A stretch of DNA of 64,000 nt from assembly GCA_038120095.1 (NCBI GenBank), contig JAYOKZ010000007.1:1-64000 (forward strand), read 5' to 3'. How positions within the stretch are numbered: position 1 is the first letter of the stretch; every line of letters begins with the position of its first letter. The DNA is from UBA2589 sp038120095 (lineage in GTDB: Bacteria > Gemmatimonadota > Gemmatimonadetes > Longimicrobiales > Gaopeijiaceae). Positions 16,954-27,600 of this stretch are shown one piece after another. The notes beneath the pieces are model-generated. The model worked only from the letters and a program-made list of their open reading frames with translations, was not told the DNA's origin and searched no databases. Made by a program: the position numbers and the translations under genes.

Positions 16954-17970
16954 GCTTAGAAGGCGCTGGAGGTCGGCCGCCGTCCTCGGAGTCTGAAGAG
17001 CCAGCATGACCAGCACACGCGCCTTGTGAGGGGGAAGGTCTCCGGCATACGCCAGGCCTTCCTCGTTCCCACGAGCGGTTCCCATGACCCGGCCCTCGGG
17101 CACGCGCGACGCGATCACCACCGGAACGCCCGCGGCCGCGATCTCCGCGTAGACCCGCCGCGCGGCCGGACTGGCCCGTCCACCCCCGAACGCCTGGAGC
17201 ACGATGGCGGATGCCCCCTCCTCGTAGGCGGCCCTGAGTAGCGTTGCGTCATTCCCTGCGAAATCGGCCACCAGAGGCACCCGCGGCAACTCATCCGTCT
17301 GGGGCAGGAGCGGCAGCTCCGAAGATGTGGTATGGCGCGTCATCCCCGTGCGCCGAAACACGACCTCATCCGTATCCACGACACCCAGTGCTCCAAACTC
17401 ACGCGAGACGAATGTGTCCACCCGGTTGTTGTCCATCTTGCGTACGTCGCGAGCGGAGTGGATCTCGTCATTCAGGACGACGAGGACCCCATGACCACCT
17501 GCCTCGGGGTGTCGTATCACACGAGCGGCCGACAGCAGATTCGCAGGCCCGTCCGCGGATACGGCACTCGAGTTTCGCATCGAACCCACCATGACCACAG
17601 GTCGGTCGTCGCTGACCGTCAAATGGAGGAAGTAAGCCGTCTCCTCCATCGTGTCGGTGCCGTGCGTGACGATGATGCCCGCCAGGCCTGCGTCAGTGGC
17701 GAACACTTCGTTGATTCGACGCGTCAGGCGGACCCAATGGTCCGGCCCGATGGCCGACGAGCCTACGCGACTGAACTCCTCCACTTCGATGCGCGCGACA
17801 GACCCGAGTTCGGGTACCGCCGTAACGATCTGCGCTCCGGTGAGCTGTCCGCCCGTCGACTGACCGGCGATGGTCCCGCCGGTCGCGATAACGAGGATGC
17901 GCGGGAGCTCCTGAGCCTGCAGTGACAGGGCGGGCCCGCCAAAGACGGAGCAAGCCGACGCCACGACCAA
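16954..17970 (-). CDS. periplasmic L-asparaginase (type II), C-terminus in the gap
   Basis: Hydrolyses asparagine (and often glutamine) in the periplasm. The visible 339 residues show the first threonine motif ATGGTIAG, the second THGTDTMEETA, and the lysine region VGSMRNSSAVSADGPANLL. The sequence stops at LQRLLS beside the N gap, which is normally only a few residues from the family's C-terminus. The start is unsettled: the TTG at 17970 gives a shortened signal ending LQAQ, while the frame stays open upstream with more signal-like sequence but only a CTG candidate. It lies 50 bases after a D-amino acid aminotransferase. Confidence 0.88.
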
Positions 17971-18020
17971 ACACGCAAGCAGGCATCCCGTCCGAGCGGA
18001 TGCCGGACATCCGGAGATGC

Positions 18021-18896
18021 TCAGCGTGCTTCCACCCCCTCTGACGCCTTGGCCTGAGCGACACGCTCCAGAAACAGGTCGGAGAGGTGGCGGGTGACGT
18101 CTCCAGCCCTCCCATGGCCGACCGGGCGACCGTCTACTTCACGGATTGGCCGGACTTCACCCGTCGTTCCCGTGAAGAAGAGTTCGTCTGCCAGAGCCAG
18201 CTCTTCGATCTGAATCGGTCGTTCTTCCACCACCATCCCGGCCGCCCGAGCCTCTTCCAGGACCACGGCTCGAGTGATTCCTGGCAGAATGTGTCCGGTG
18301 GTCGGATGCGTCACGACCGTCCCCCGAAATACCGCCCAGAAGTTCTGATGAGCTCCCTCGATCGCAACGCCATCGCGTACGAGGATCGCATCGTCCGCGC
18401 CCGCATCCTTTGCGGCCTGAAAAGCGAGGGCGTTCGGAAGCAGGCAGATCGTCTTGATGTCTACACGACTCCAACGTCGATCCGGGACAGTCCGAGCCGT
18501 AAAGCCTCGGCTCCACGACTCGTCCGATGGCCGGCTCCACTCCTTGGTGTAGGCGTAAATCGTCGGAGTGACATCCCCCTCCGGGAAGTAATGCGTGCGG
18601 GGCGCTGCCCCCCGTGTCAGCTGCATGTAGACCATGGAACGCTCGGCCTTCTCCAGCCCATTGCGCTCAATCAGCTGGCGATGCATCGACTCAAGACCTG
18701 ACGTGTCATAGTCGATTCTCAGCCAGCAGAGTCCCCGCATGAGCCTCTGGAGGTGTTCCTCCAGTCCGAACGGGACACCGTCGTAAAACGGCGTGACCTC
18801 ATACAGGCCATCTCCCAGTAGGAACCCCCGGTCGTCCGGCGAGATCTTCGCTTCGGACTTCGGCATGTACTCGCCGTTCAAGTAAACGGTGTCCAT
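18021..18896 (-). CDS. dat: D-amino acid aminotransferase (class IV PLP enzyme)
   Basis: PLP-dependent transaminase interconverting D-alanine and D-glutamate with their keto acids. The 291-residue protein has the fold-type IV start SPDDRGFLLGDGLYEV, the PLP lysine in RVDIKTICLLPNALA, and DDAILVRDGVAIEGAHQNFWAV, which fits D-alanine aminotransferase better than branched-chain enzymes (the latter use an SGTAN-type block). ATG at 18896. D-amino acid supply fits a locus rich in peptidoglycan turnover genes, but the family also contains aminodeoxychorismate lyases, so substrate is inferred. Confidence 0.85.
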   Translation of the reverse strand: MDTVYLNGEYMPKSEAKISPDDRGFLLGDGLYEVTPFYDGVPFGLEEHLQRLMRGLCWLRIDYDTSGLESMHRQLIERNGLEKAERSMVYMQLTRGAAPRTHYFPEGDVTPTIYAYTKEWSRPSDESWSRGFTARTVPDRRWSRVDIKTICLLPNALAFQAAKDAGADDAILVRDGVAIEGAHQNFWAVFRGTVVTHPTTGHILPGITRAVVLEEARAAGMVVEERPIQIEELALADELFFTGTTGEVRPIREVDGRPVGHGRAGDVTRHLSDLFLERVAQAKASEGVEAR

Positions 18897-18999
18897 TGAA
18901 AGCTCGGTTCAGGTCAAGGGATTGAGTGGACTCCTCACTCCCGGTGCAGCCCCTCGCGGCACCTCCGCCGGAAAGATGCGCACGGGTCCCGCAAACGAA

Positions 19000-19025
19000 A
19001 GGGGAGGTCCGGTTGGACCTCCCCT
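19000..19025 (-). terminator. intrinsic terminator downstream of pspA
   Basis: Arms AGGGGAGGTCC (19000-19010) and GGACCTCCCCT (19015-19025) form a perfect 11-base stem with a 4-base loop. Read on the minus strand the stem is followed by TTCGTTTG, a modest T-rich tail. It lies 26 bases after the pspA stop. Confidence 0.82.
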
Positions 19026-19050
19026 CACTCACACCCAGTTTCCAGTGAGC

Positions 19051-19929
19051 CTAGCTCTCCGACGACCGCTCCAGCTTGTCGAACTCGGACAGCAACTCCG
19101 CCTCCGGAATCGCATCTGCTTCGGTGTCTGAAACCGGCTGCGCATCCACTTCGAGCGCCTCGACCTCGGTTACACCCTCACCAACCTCGGTCTCGCCCTC
19201 GTCGTCGCCAGCCTCGAGTTGCCTGGGCGCGTCCGCGGCCGGCGCAGAGATCAGACCCATCTCTGCTTTGAGCGCCAGGAGCTGGTCCTCGACACCCGGC
19301 GAACCCGGCCCCGCCTCGAGACGAAGAAATTCCGACTCCAGTGTGTCTCCGCCCAGCTCGGCATTGACTTCGGCCTGAGCCACGCTGCGGCGCTCTTCCT
19401 CCTCGATCTTGTCCGCCATGCGATTGAACGCCTCGAACGCAGACGTGTCCGAAAGCCCCGACATCGTCTCGTGGATCCGGCGCTGCGCCTGCGCACGCTT
19501 CTGCTTCGCGATCAGCAGGTTTCGCTTCCGCTTCGCCTCCTCGATCTTGTCGTTCAGCTGACGGAGAGAGCCCTTGAGCTTTTCGGTCTCCGCCGCCTGA
19601 GTTTCCCACGTCTGCTGCAGGACAGCAGCTCGCTCTGCATGCTCCTTCTGCCGGAGCAGCGCCTGTTTGGCGAGGTCGTCTCGTCCCTCCTTCACCGCAA
19701 GCATCGCGCGGTGCTGCCAGTCCCTCTGTTGCTTGACCTCCTGTTCCAATTGGGCCTTGAGCTTCCGCTCGTCGGCGATGGCACCTGCAACCTCCCGCTT
19801 CGCCTTCGCCAGCTGATCCCGCATGTCCAGAATGATCTGGTTCAGCATTTTTTCGGGATTTTCAGCCCGTGAGATCAGGTCGTTGATGTTCGATTTGATG
19901 ACCGTCGACAGCTTGTTGAAGATGCCCAT
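19051..19929 (-). CDS. pspA: phage shock protein A / IM30 family
   Basis: Peripheral inner-membrane ESCRT-III-like protein that stabilises damaged membranes. The 292-residue product starts with the amphipathic helix MGIFNKLSTVIKSNIN, continues with LISRAENPEKMLNQII and long coiled-coil helices (residues about 25-220), as in PspA/Vipp1. Beyond the usual length there is an acidic Glu/Asp/Val-rich tail of about 60 residues, reminiscent of a Vipp1-like C-terminal extension. It starts three bases after the YbjN-like gene and ends at a strong terminator, so the two genes are a unit. Confidence 0.93.
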   Translation of the reverse strand: MGIFNKLSTVIKSNINDLISRAENPEKMLNQIILDMRDQLAKAKREVAGAIADERKLKAQLEQEVKQQRDWQHRAMLAVKEGRDDLAKQALLRQKEHAERAAVLQQTWETQAAETEKLKGSLRQLNDKIEEAKRKRNLLIAKQKRAQAQRRIHETMSGLSDTSAFEAFNRMADKIEEEERRSVAQAEVNAELGGDTLESEFLRLEAGPGSPGVEDQLLALKAEMGLISAPAADAPRQLEAGDDEGETEVGEGVTEVEALEVDAQPVSDTEADAIPEAELLSEFDKLERSSES

Positions 19930-19932
19930 TGT

Positions 19933-20328
19933 CTAGCCCTCCACCCCGTAGCCAGCAAGCGTGCGGATCTGTTCGAAGTGCGATGCGGCAGCCAGGCTGA
20001 TCGACTCCATGGACGCCTGAATCTCGTGAAAATCCAGCGTCTCGAGTTCGAGGGTGTCGCTCAGGATCAGCTCGCCGTCCTCGATGCCGTACGCCCCGTG
20101 CACCAACTCGGTCGCATTCAACTCCAGGAGCGTGCGATACAGGTCGAGGGATTCCTCCGTCGGCATATCCATGACTTTCATCCGAATGAGCAGGAGCGCG
20201 TCGGCGTGATGGACGACCACCGGCGCACCGCCATCCTCGCCTCGTGTGAGGAACATGCCTTCATCGACCTCTTCGTACTGCAGGTCCATCCGAATCAGGA
20301 AACTCTCGAGATCCTCTCGGCTTACCAT
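19933..20328 (-). CDS. YbjN / type III chaperone-like protein, PspA partner
   Basis: A 131-residue soluble protein with an alternating beta/alpha pattern (SFLIRMDLQYEEVDEGMFLT, then VVVHHADALLLIRMKVM, then LNATELVHGAYGIEDGELIL) resembling YbjN and CesT-like chaperone folds. Start chosen at the ATG at 20328 because GGAG lies seven bases upstream; an ATG four codons earlier contains that GGAG. It directly precedes pspA, suggesting a role in controlling or loading PspA. Family assignment is by pattern and not certain. Confidence 0.68.
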   Translation of the reverse strand: MVSREDLESFLIRMDLQYEEVDEGMFLTRGEDGGAPVVVHHADALLLIRMKVMDMPTEESLDLYRTLLELNATELVHGAYGIEDGELILSDTLELETLDFHEIQASMESISLAAASHFEQIRTLAGYGVEG

Positions 20329-20440
20329 GGCGGTCTCCATATCTGTGCGGCTGCGTCGCGGCGAACGTTCAACGTGCTCGAACCCCTACGCGCCAGCGAG
20401 AGCTCCAGTTTCTTGGCCGGGGTAAAGGTTAGGAAGCCGT

Positions 20441-23400
20441 TCACGATGAAGCCAGAAGCGGGGCCAGGTGCTGGCCGGTGTAGGACCCGGAGTGAGCGGC
20501 GATCGTTTCCGGCGCTCCCTCGACCACGATGCGTCCACCGCCGTCTCCACCTTCCGGCCCCAGATCGATCACCCAGTCGGCGGTCTTCACGACCTGAAGG
20601 TTGTGTTCGATGACGATGACGGTGTTGCCTCGGTCCACCAGTTGATGGAGCACATTCAGAAGCACTCGCACATCCTCGAAGTGCAACCCCGTCGTCGGCT
20701 CATCGAGGATGTACAGCGTGTTCCCCGTAGACCGCTTGGAAAGCTCCGTCGCGAGCTTCACGCGCTGGGCCTCACCTCCGGACAGCGTCGTTGCTGACTG
20801 TCCGAGGTGGATATACCCGAGGCCGACGTCATTCAGAGTTTGCAGCTTTTGCTTGATGCGCGGCACTGCATCGAAGAATTCCAGAGCATCCTCGACGGTC
20901 ATGTCGAGAACGTCCGCGATGTTCCTGCCTTTGTAGAAGACGTCGAGCGTCTCGCGGTTGTATCGTCTCCCGCGGCACACGTCACAGGGGACGTACACGT
21001 CGGGCAGGAAATGCATCTCGATCTTGACCAGCCCGTCGCCCTGACACGCTTCGCATCGCCCGCCCTTCACGTTGAAGGAGAAGCGGCCCGGACCGTAACC
21101 ACGCATCTGAGATTCCGGCAGGTTCGCAAACAGGTCGCGAATGGGTGTGAACAACCCGGTATACGTCGCAGGATTGGAGCGCGGGGTCCGGCCGATCGGC
21201 GACTGGTCCACGTCGATGACCTTGTCGATGTGTTCCAGACCGTCGATCGCAGCATGGGGCTCGGCTACGACCTTGCTTCGGTAGAAGTGCCGGGCCAGTG
21301 CGTGATACAGCGTGCCGTTCACCAGCGTCGACTTGCCCGATCCGCTCACCCCGGTCACGCAGAGAAATGTTCCGAGGGGAAAACGGACATCTACGTCCCG
21401 GAGGTTGTGACCGCTCGCCCTGCGAACAGTCACCGCTTTCTCGGGATCAGCAGGCCGTCGACGTTCGGGCAGGGGGATCTCACGCTCTCCCCGGAGATAT
21501 GCAGCCGTCAGTGAGGCGTCGACATCGAGTACTTCGCGCAGGCTACCCGCTGCCACAATCTCACCCCCGTGGCGCCCCGCCCCCGGGCCGAGATCTACGA
21601 TGTAGTCCGCGAGGCGGATCGTATCCTCGTCGTGTTCGACGACAACCACGGTGTTGCCGAGATCGCGTAACCGTTCGAGTGTCGACAGGAGGCGCGCGTT
21701 GTCACGCTGATGAAGTCCGATCGAGGGCTCGTCCAGAATGTACAGGACCCCCACCAACCGACTTCCAATCTGCGTCGCGAGGCGGATCCTCTGAGCTTCC
21801 CCACCCGAGAGCGTCCCGGCCGAGCGCCCGAGCGTCAAGTAGTCGAGCCCGACGTCCCGCAGGAATCGCAACCGCTCCCCCACCTCCTTGAGGATGGGGC
21901 CCGCGATGTCTCCCGAGAGCGGAAGCATGCCGGGCGGCATACTCTTCGCTCCCTCGGGCCGGAGGTCGTCATCATTCTCGAGTTCCCGGGTTTCACCCTC
22001 GACCTCGGTCTTCCCTCGCTCACCTTCGACCGGAATCGCGGCGAAAAATTCGGTGGCGTCCGCGATGGAGAGATCGACGATCTCGCCGAGTGACCGACCG
22101 GCGATCGTGACCGCGCGCGACGCATCTCTCAAGCGACTACCGTGGCATGCAGTACATGGGAGCGTCGACATGTACTCGTCCAGCTGATCGCGGACGGTAT
22201 CCGACTGGGTCTCTCGATACCGCCGCTCCACACTCGCCAGCACGCCCTCCCAGTGGTCCTCGTAGTGCCCGGAGACGCCACCCGAACCGGACGAATACGG
22301 GAAGCGTATCTTCATGCCGCCGGAGCCATGAATGATCGCGTGCCGCACTTCTTCGTCGAGCTCGCCCCACGGGGTGTTCGGATCGAATTCGTAGGCCTCG
22401 GCGAGGCCCGCGATCACGGACCGCCGGAGGTGACCCGAAGGATCACCCCACGGAAGAATCACTCCCTCGAGGATCGTCACGCTGGGGTCCGCAGTCAGGA
22501 GGTGGGGATTGACCTCCTTGCGAGTGCCGAGCCCGCCACACTCCTCACACGCCCCGTAGGGGGAATTGAAGGAAAACTGTCGAGGCTCGAGCTCAGCGAG
22601 ACTGGTCCCGCAGTTGTCGCACGCGTAGTGCTCGCTGAACACGTGCTGATCGGGATCTTCCCTGGTTTTCCCCTTGCCATGCTGGAGGACTTCGATCACT
22701 CCGTCGCCCGCTCGCAGAGCTGTCTCGACCGAGTCTGCAATGCGGTCCCGATCGGATGCCTTGATCACCAGCCGATCGACGACCACCGCGATGTCATGGT
22801 TCTCGTAGCGATTCAGCGCAGGGGGCTCCGTCAGATCGAAGGTCTCTCCATCGACGCGGACCCGGACGAAGCCGTCCTTGCGCGCCTTCTCGAAGAGCTC
22901 CCTGAACTCCCCCTTCCGCCCCCGAACCAGCGGTGCCAGGATCTCGACCCGAATCCCTTCGCCGATCGCAAGGAGCCTCTGAACGATCTGTGTCGCGGAC
23001 TGACGAATGATGGGGTCGCCACAGGTGGGACAGTGAGGAGTCCCGGCCCGTGCCCAGAGAAGACGGAGATAATCGTAGATTTCAGTGACGGTTCCGACAG
23101 TTGACCGGGGGTTCTTGCTGACGGTCTTCTGCTCGATCGAGATCGCGGGGGAAAGCCCTTCGATGGAGTCGACATCGGGCTTCTCCATCAGCCCCAGGAA
23201 CTGCCTTGCGTACGCCGAAAGTGACTCGACATATCGGCGCTGGCCCTCGGCGTAGATCGTATCGAAGGCGAGCGAGGACTTGCCCGAGCCCGAGAGCCCC
23301 GTGATCACGACGAGCTTCTCACGCGGAAGCTCGACGTTCACATCCCGAAGGTTGTGTTCTCTGGCGCCGCGAACGATCAGCGACCCTTGAGCAACTCCGG

Positions 23401-23470
23401 CTTTCGAAGTTTCGGCCGCAGCCGAGACGCCCCGGTGCTCTCCAGGAGTGAAGGCTCGTGATTCAGGCAC
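20441..23470 (-). CDS. uvrA: excinuclease ABC subunit A
   Basis: DNA-damage sensor of nucleotide excision repair. Two ABC modules are present: Walker A TGLSGSGKSSLAFDT and VSGSGKSTLVNG, two TLSGGEAQR signatures, the CXXC pairs of the first zinc module (CDNCG, CEECGG) and the second (CEACQG, CDVCRG). Length with the GTG at 23470 is 1009 residues, longer than the roughly 940 of Escherichia coli. Part of the excess is an acidic insert of some 45 residues before ILKEVGERL. The start is unclear: a TTG at 23506 is also possible and neither has a good ribosome site. Last gene of the long leftward run. Confidence 0.94.
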   Translation of the reverse strand: MPESRAFTPGEHRGVSAAAETSKAGVAQGSLIVRGAREHNLRDVNVELPREKLVVITGLSGSGKSSLAFDTIYAEGQRRYVESLSAYARQFLGLMEKPDVDSIEGLSPAISIEQKTVSKNPRSTVGTVTEIYDYLRLLWARAGTPHCPTCGDPIIRQSATQIVQRLLAIGEGIRVEILAPLVRGRKGEFRELFEKARKDGFVRVRVDGETFDLTEPPALNRYENHDIAVVVDRLVIKASDRDRIADSVETALRAGDGVIEVLQHGKGKTREDPDQHVFSEHYACDNCGTSLAELEPRQFSFNSPYGACEECGGLGTRKEVNPHLLTADPSVTILEGVILPWGDPSGHLRRSVIAGLAEAYEFDPNTPWGELDEEVRHAIIHGSGGMKIRFPYSSGSGGVSGHYEDHWEGVLASVERRYRETQSDTVRDQLDEYMSTLPCTACHGSRLRDASRAVTIAGRSLGEIVDLSIADATEFFAAIPVEGERGKTEVEGETRELENDDDLRPEGAKSMPPGMLPLSGDIAGPILKEVGERLRFLRDVGLDYLTLGRSAGTLSGGEAQRIRLATQIGSRLVGVLYILDEPSIGLHQRDNARLLSTLERLRDLGNTVVVVEHDEDTIRLADYIVDLGPGAGRHGGEIVAAGSLREVLDVDASLTAAYLRGEREIPLPERRRPADPEKAVTVRRASGHNLRDVDVRFPLGTFLCVTGVSGSGKSTLVNGTLYHALARHFYRSKVVAEPHAAIDGLEHIDKVIDVDQSPIGRTPRSNPATYTGLFTPIRDLFANLPESQMRGYGPGRFSFNVKGGRCEACQGDGLVKIEMHFLPDVYVPCDVCRGRRYNRETLDVFYKGRNIADVLDMTVEDALEFFDAVPRIKQKLQTLNDVGLGYIHLGQSATTLSGGEAQRVKLATELSKRSTGNTLYILDEPTTGLHFEDVRVLLNVLHQLVDRGNTVIVIEHNLQVVKTADWVIDLGPEGGDGGGRIVVEGAPETIAAHSGSYTGQHLAPLLASS

Positions 23471-24665
23471 GGTCCCAATGACTCGGGAAGGAAGATAGAC
23501 CGTCAAGTTTAGTCGGATGGTCGACAGCCAACAAAATGCCCCCGTCGGTGCGACGATCAGGAAGGGAACGGAAAACCGCCTCGAAGGGTCGCATCAATCG
23601 AAGCCACGCCAACAGGGGATCCGCCGTGGATGAGACGTCGCTCGCCATCACATTCATTGTCTTCGCGTTCCTGACGCTATTCACTCTGAAGTGGCTCGGC
23701 AGGGAAGACGACTGAGGCAAGCACAGGTCCGCGGGGAGCCTGGCGCGCCTCTCGTGGGCGCAGTCCGGGGACCCGCAGAACCGGAGGAGGGAGCCAGGCA
23801 CACTCCCCCGGTTCTTCGACCCGTAGAGGGAGACCTGTGCGAACGGCTTGATGCGAACGTCGGTCGGCGGATGCGTCCTGAACAGCCCCGCGAGCGCAGC
23901 ACCACGGCCGCTGCTGAACGGATTGATGATCGCCATGTGCGCTCCGGCGGGATTGACGCGCATCGGGACCTGCTGCGCCACCGCCTCGATACGGCGCAGG
24001 GCGCTCTGGAGACCGGCTTTGTCACCCACGATCCGCACCGCTGTCGCGTCGGCCTGAAATTCATTCTGGCGACTGACCGCCATCTGAACGATCACCGCGA
24101 CGAGCGGAGCGACGATCGCCATGGCCAGCATGGCGAGGGGATTCTCGTCACCATCACGCCCCGAGCCGAGAATGACACCCCAACGCAGAATGCTGCCGAC
24201 GAGCGCGACCGCCCCCGCCATACCTGCCGCGATGGTCCCGACCAGCATGTGCCGGTGCTTGATGTGCGCCAGTTCATGGGCGATGACGCCTTCAAGCTCT
24301 CGCTCGTTCAGGGCCTCCATGAGACCCAGCGTCACGCACACGACCGCATTCTCGGGATTCCGGCCTGTCGCGAACGCGTTGGGCTGACGCTCCGGGGCAA
24401 TCGCCACTCTGGGCATCGGCAAGTCAGCTCGCTGACGGAGGCGATCCACCATGCGATACAGCTCAGGTGCATCGTCCGGACCAATCACCTGCGCCCGGTA
24501 CATTTTCAGAACGGCCCGATCGCTGAACCAGAAGGTCCAGAAGTTCATCAGCATCGAGATACCGAAGAACACGGTCGCCATGGACGAGCCACCGAGGTAG
24601 TCGCCCGCGATCACGAAAAGGACCGTCATGACCGTCATGAGGCCGAACACCTTCGCCATCTGCAT
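23463..24665 (-). CDS. htpX: HtpX-family membrane zinc metalloprotease with doubtful C-terminal extension
   Basis: Inner-membrane M48 protease that degrades damaged membrane proteins. Two N-terminal helices (VFGLMTVMTVLFVIAG and ATVFFGISMLMNFW) precede the catalytic VIAHELAHIKHRH, two further helices and the third zinc ligand region SRQNEFQADATAVRI; FRTHPPTDVRI marks the usual end of the family. The frame then continues for about 110 low-quality residues to overlap the uvrA start, making 400 instead of about 290. This tail looks like non-coding sequence and may reflect a lost stop or frameshift near 23.8 kb. ATG at 24665, two bases from the tamB stop. Confidence 0.85.
   Translation of the reverse strand: MQMAKVFGLMTVMTVLFVIAGDYLGGSSMATVFFGISMLMNFWTFWFSDRAVLKMYRAQVIGPDDAPELYRMVDRLRQRADLPMPRVAIAPERQPNAFATGRNPENAVVCVTLGLMEALNERELEGVIAHELAHIKHRHMLVGTIAAGMAGAVALVGSILRWGVILGSGRDGDENPLAMLAMAIVAPLVAVIVQMAVSRQNEFQADATAVRIVGDKAGLQSALRRIEAVAQQVPMRVNPAGAHMAIINPFSSGRGAALAGLFRTHPPTDVRIKPFAQVSLYGSKNRGSVPGSLLRFCGSPDCAHERRARLPADLCLPQSSSLPSHFRVNSVRNAKTMNVMASDVSSTADPLLAWLRLMRPFEAVFRSLPDRRTDGGILLAVDHPTKLDGLSSFPSHWDRA
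23626..23715 (+). CDS. possible 29-residue single-helix membrane protein
   Basis: Opposite the dubious tail of htpX, a GTG-started frame preceded by AGGGGA at eight bases encodes 29 residues: a short acidic start, a continuous hydrophobic helix (LAITFIVFAFLTLFTLKWL) and a charged end GREDD. The hydrophobic profile with charged ends is what a real small membrane protein shows and is unusual for an antisense shadow. There is no recognisable family and no visible promoter, so this is a candidate only. Confidence 0.33.
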   Translation: MDETSLAITFIVFAFLTLFTLKWLGREDD

Positions 24666-24666
24666 A

Positions 24667-27600
24667 TCAGTTTTGCTCCGTTGAATTCCGATGCGGGCTG
24701 TAGCCCCATTCCCGGAAGAAAAAAACGCCCCAGATCCGATCGTTTTCGAGCAGTCCGGACACCCCACCGAGAGAGAAGCTGCCTGTTCGAAGAAAACGAT
24801 CTTCCAGGAAACCCTCGACATTGTAGTCGTCAGTCAGGGCCCATTCTACACGCAAACCCGCCACCGTGTTCTGATCCTGGGGACCTGCATCCCACAGACG
24901 CAGGACCGCGACCGCGAAGATATCGTCACCCACGTACCGGCCAAGCTCGAGCTGAGTGTCGGCGACGTAGTTCCGCCCAAGGGATTGGCCCCCTCCACTC
25001 TGCTGCACGGAGATGTAGTCGAGGAAATCGCGCGTGACCGCAGATCCGAACTGGTTCGTCAACACACCGCCCACGAACGTGACAGTGCCCTGAACGGCTG
25101 AGGAGACAACGCCGCTGGTGCTGAGCTGACCCACTTCACCGCGCTGACCTCCCAGCGCTCCACTCGGCTGGCCGAAGACCAGGTAGGACACCAGATCCTC
25201 CTCGGCCAGACCGGCCTCCTCGGTCGTCAACGTCACCACCGGTTGAACCAACGTCCCTTCCACCAGGGCGTTCACCTCCAGTGGCGGCTCATTCGGGCGG
25301 CGGATTCGACTCGACGCCTGAATGCTCAGGTCCGGGTTCAGGCCGGGGCGCCCGAGAAAGACCACACTTCCCCCAGCCAGCTCGAACGTGCGCCCGAGCA
25401 CTCTGTGTGAGCCCCGCACAGCTTGAAGCTCCCCAACCAGCACGAAGTCGCTCTTCGTCCGGTCGTAGCGAACCAGAAGATCACCGGACATCTCCACGTC
25501 CGAATCGATCGAGCGCAGCCAGGAGCCCCTGGGAACGGACAGGTCGACGTCGACCCGAAGGTTGTCGAAGAACGGGTTTCGGAGGCCGGCGAAGAGCGGT
25601 TGCGAAACCAGGGCAGTCGTGTCGACTGCAATTCCGCTCTCGAAGAGAAACGGGTCGTTGAGGTCGACGACTCCTGCAACCCGCTGGAGTTCTTCCACGT
25701 AAATGGCACTCTCGTCGACGGTGAGCGAACCCTCGGCGAGTGGAAGGGAATACCGCCCGCTGAGGTCAAAGCCGCCGCTGACCGATCCCGCAATGTCCGG
25801 CCGGGACACCGCGAGGAAACGTTCGAACGCAAAGCGGAGATCCAGCAATGGATCCGAAAACGGTTCAAGGAGGACCGTGCCGGTCACGTCCGACCGCCCA
25901 TTGCCGGTAGCCGACAGCGCAACGTCTACACGCCGATCGTTCCTGAGCGTCAGGGTTCCATTCACTCCCGTATGCCTCACCCCGATCGCCTCGATGGACC
26001 ACGCGCCCTCCGCCAGAGTCACACGGCCGCTCGGCGTCGGGTCAGCCGGTGTACCCCCGATCGAGACCTCCCCGGACACGCTGCCCACGACGCCCTCGAG
26101 AGCCGGGACGTAGCTCAGGGCGATCGCGGCATCGAGCGAATCTGCCACCAGATCCACCCTCATCTCCTCGTCCAGCACCCTTCGATCCACATCGATCAGC
26201 CCCAGATCGACCGGAAACATTCCGTTCGCGAGGAGCGCGGTACGATCTCCATCGAATCCATCGAGGTCGAAGCGAAGCTCACCCCTGCGGTAGGACATCT
26301 CGCCATCGACCCGAGTCAGCTGCATGGCACCGTAGCGAGGCCCGTCGACACGGAACTCACTTTCGATGACGGGAGCCTCCGCCGGTCCCCGCACCGAGAG
26401 CTCCACGTCGATGTGACCTCCGACCTCGGCCCGATCCCACTGCGCCACGTGCACGATCTGTTCCGCATGCAGCCCCGCAACATCCAGGCGAAAGTCACTC
26501 CCCCCGCCCCGCCTCAGCACACCGTCCGCGACAAGCCGCATCGGGTCGTCGTCGGTGCGTGTGACTTCGAGACTGTCTACGGAGAGCGAGCCTTCGCTCC
26601 ACGCGACATGCGCCGGCTTCGTCAGCGACCAGTGCTGCTCATCGACTTGAGCGTCAAGCCGGGCCACGTCGACCGAGCCCCCGTCCCCATCGATGATGAA
26701 CGAACCGATCGCTCCATACTGCTCTCCCGGCTTGCGGATGATATGGAGTCGTCCTTCGCCATCCTGAGCAAGCATATCAGCCTCGAATCCGCCCTGCTGA
26801 AAGCGTCGACCCGCAATCTGAATCCCGTTGGCCGACGCCCCGAGCTGCACTCGTCCCTGCGAACTCGGCAAGCCCGTCGCCGTCAGAGCAACACGAGCGG
26901 AATCCACTCGGTTCTGCTTCCACAACGCATCCTGCAGGTGCAAGACCACACCCAGATCGAGATCTCCGACGTGCCCGCTGATGGTCGCGGCCCCGACAAG
27001 TGACCCGTCCAGTTGAACGTCCGCCAAGCGCGGAAGAGTGTCCGGGTCGATTCCCTCAAGCTGCAGAAACTCGCGATCGAGGGGGGTCAATTCCTCCTGA
27101 ACGAGCACGGAGTCGGGAATACCCATGAGTGCCGGCCGCAGTCCGACGAGGCGCTCGGCACTGAAGTCGAGGGACATGTTGCCAAAACGTCCATCGACCA
27201 GCCCGAGTCGGCCGCGCCCGACCAGATCCACTCCTCCCACGCTGGCACGCAGGGAGTCGGTGATGAGGACCCCTCCCCGCACACTCAGGCCGGTGGAGAT
27301 GGTATCGATGCGAAGGTCACCGTACCGGGATCGGTGCGCTGAACCCACCACGTCGAGGGCCATCGAGTCTCGCGCCGTGCCAGCCCCCTCGAGCTGCAGC
27401 ATACCGCTCCACGTCGTCCGATCAGGCAGACGCTCGCTGAGCGCGAAGAGGGGAAGATCGTCGGCCTCCAACGCCAGATCGTAGGAAACAGCCGGAGCCG
27501 TCAGATCCACCTGAGCCTGCCCCCGCACCCGGCCATCACGTACGGCCAGGTCCGCGACGATTGACGCACCGTCCGCGGCACCGTCTACGCTTACCGAGCC

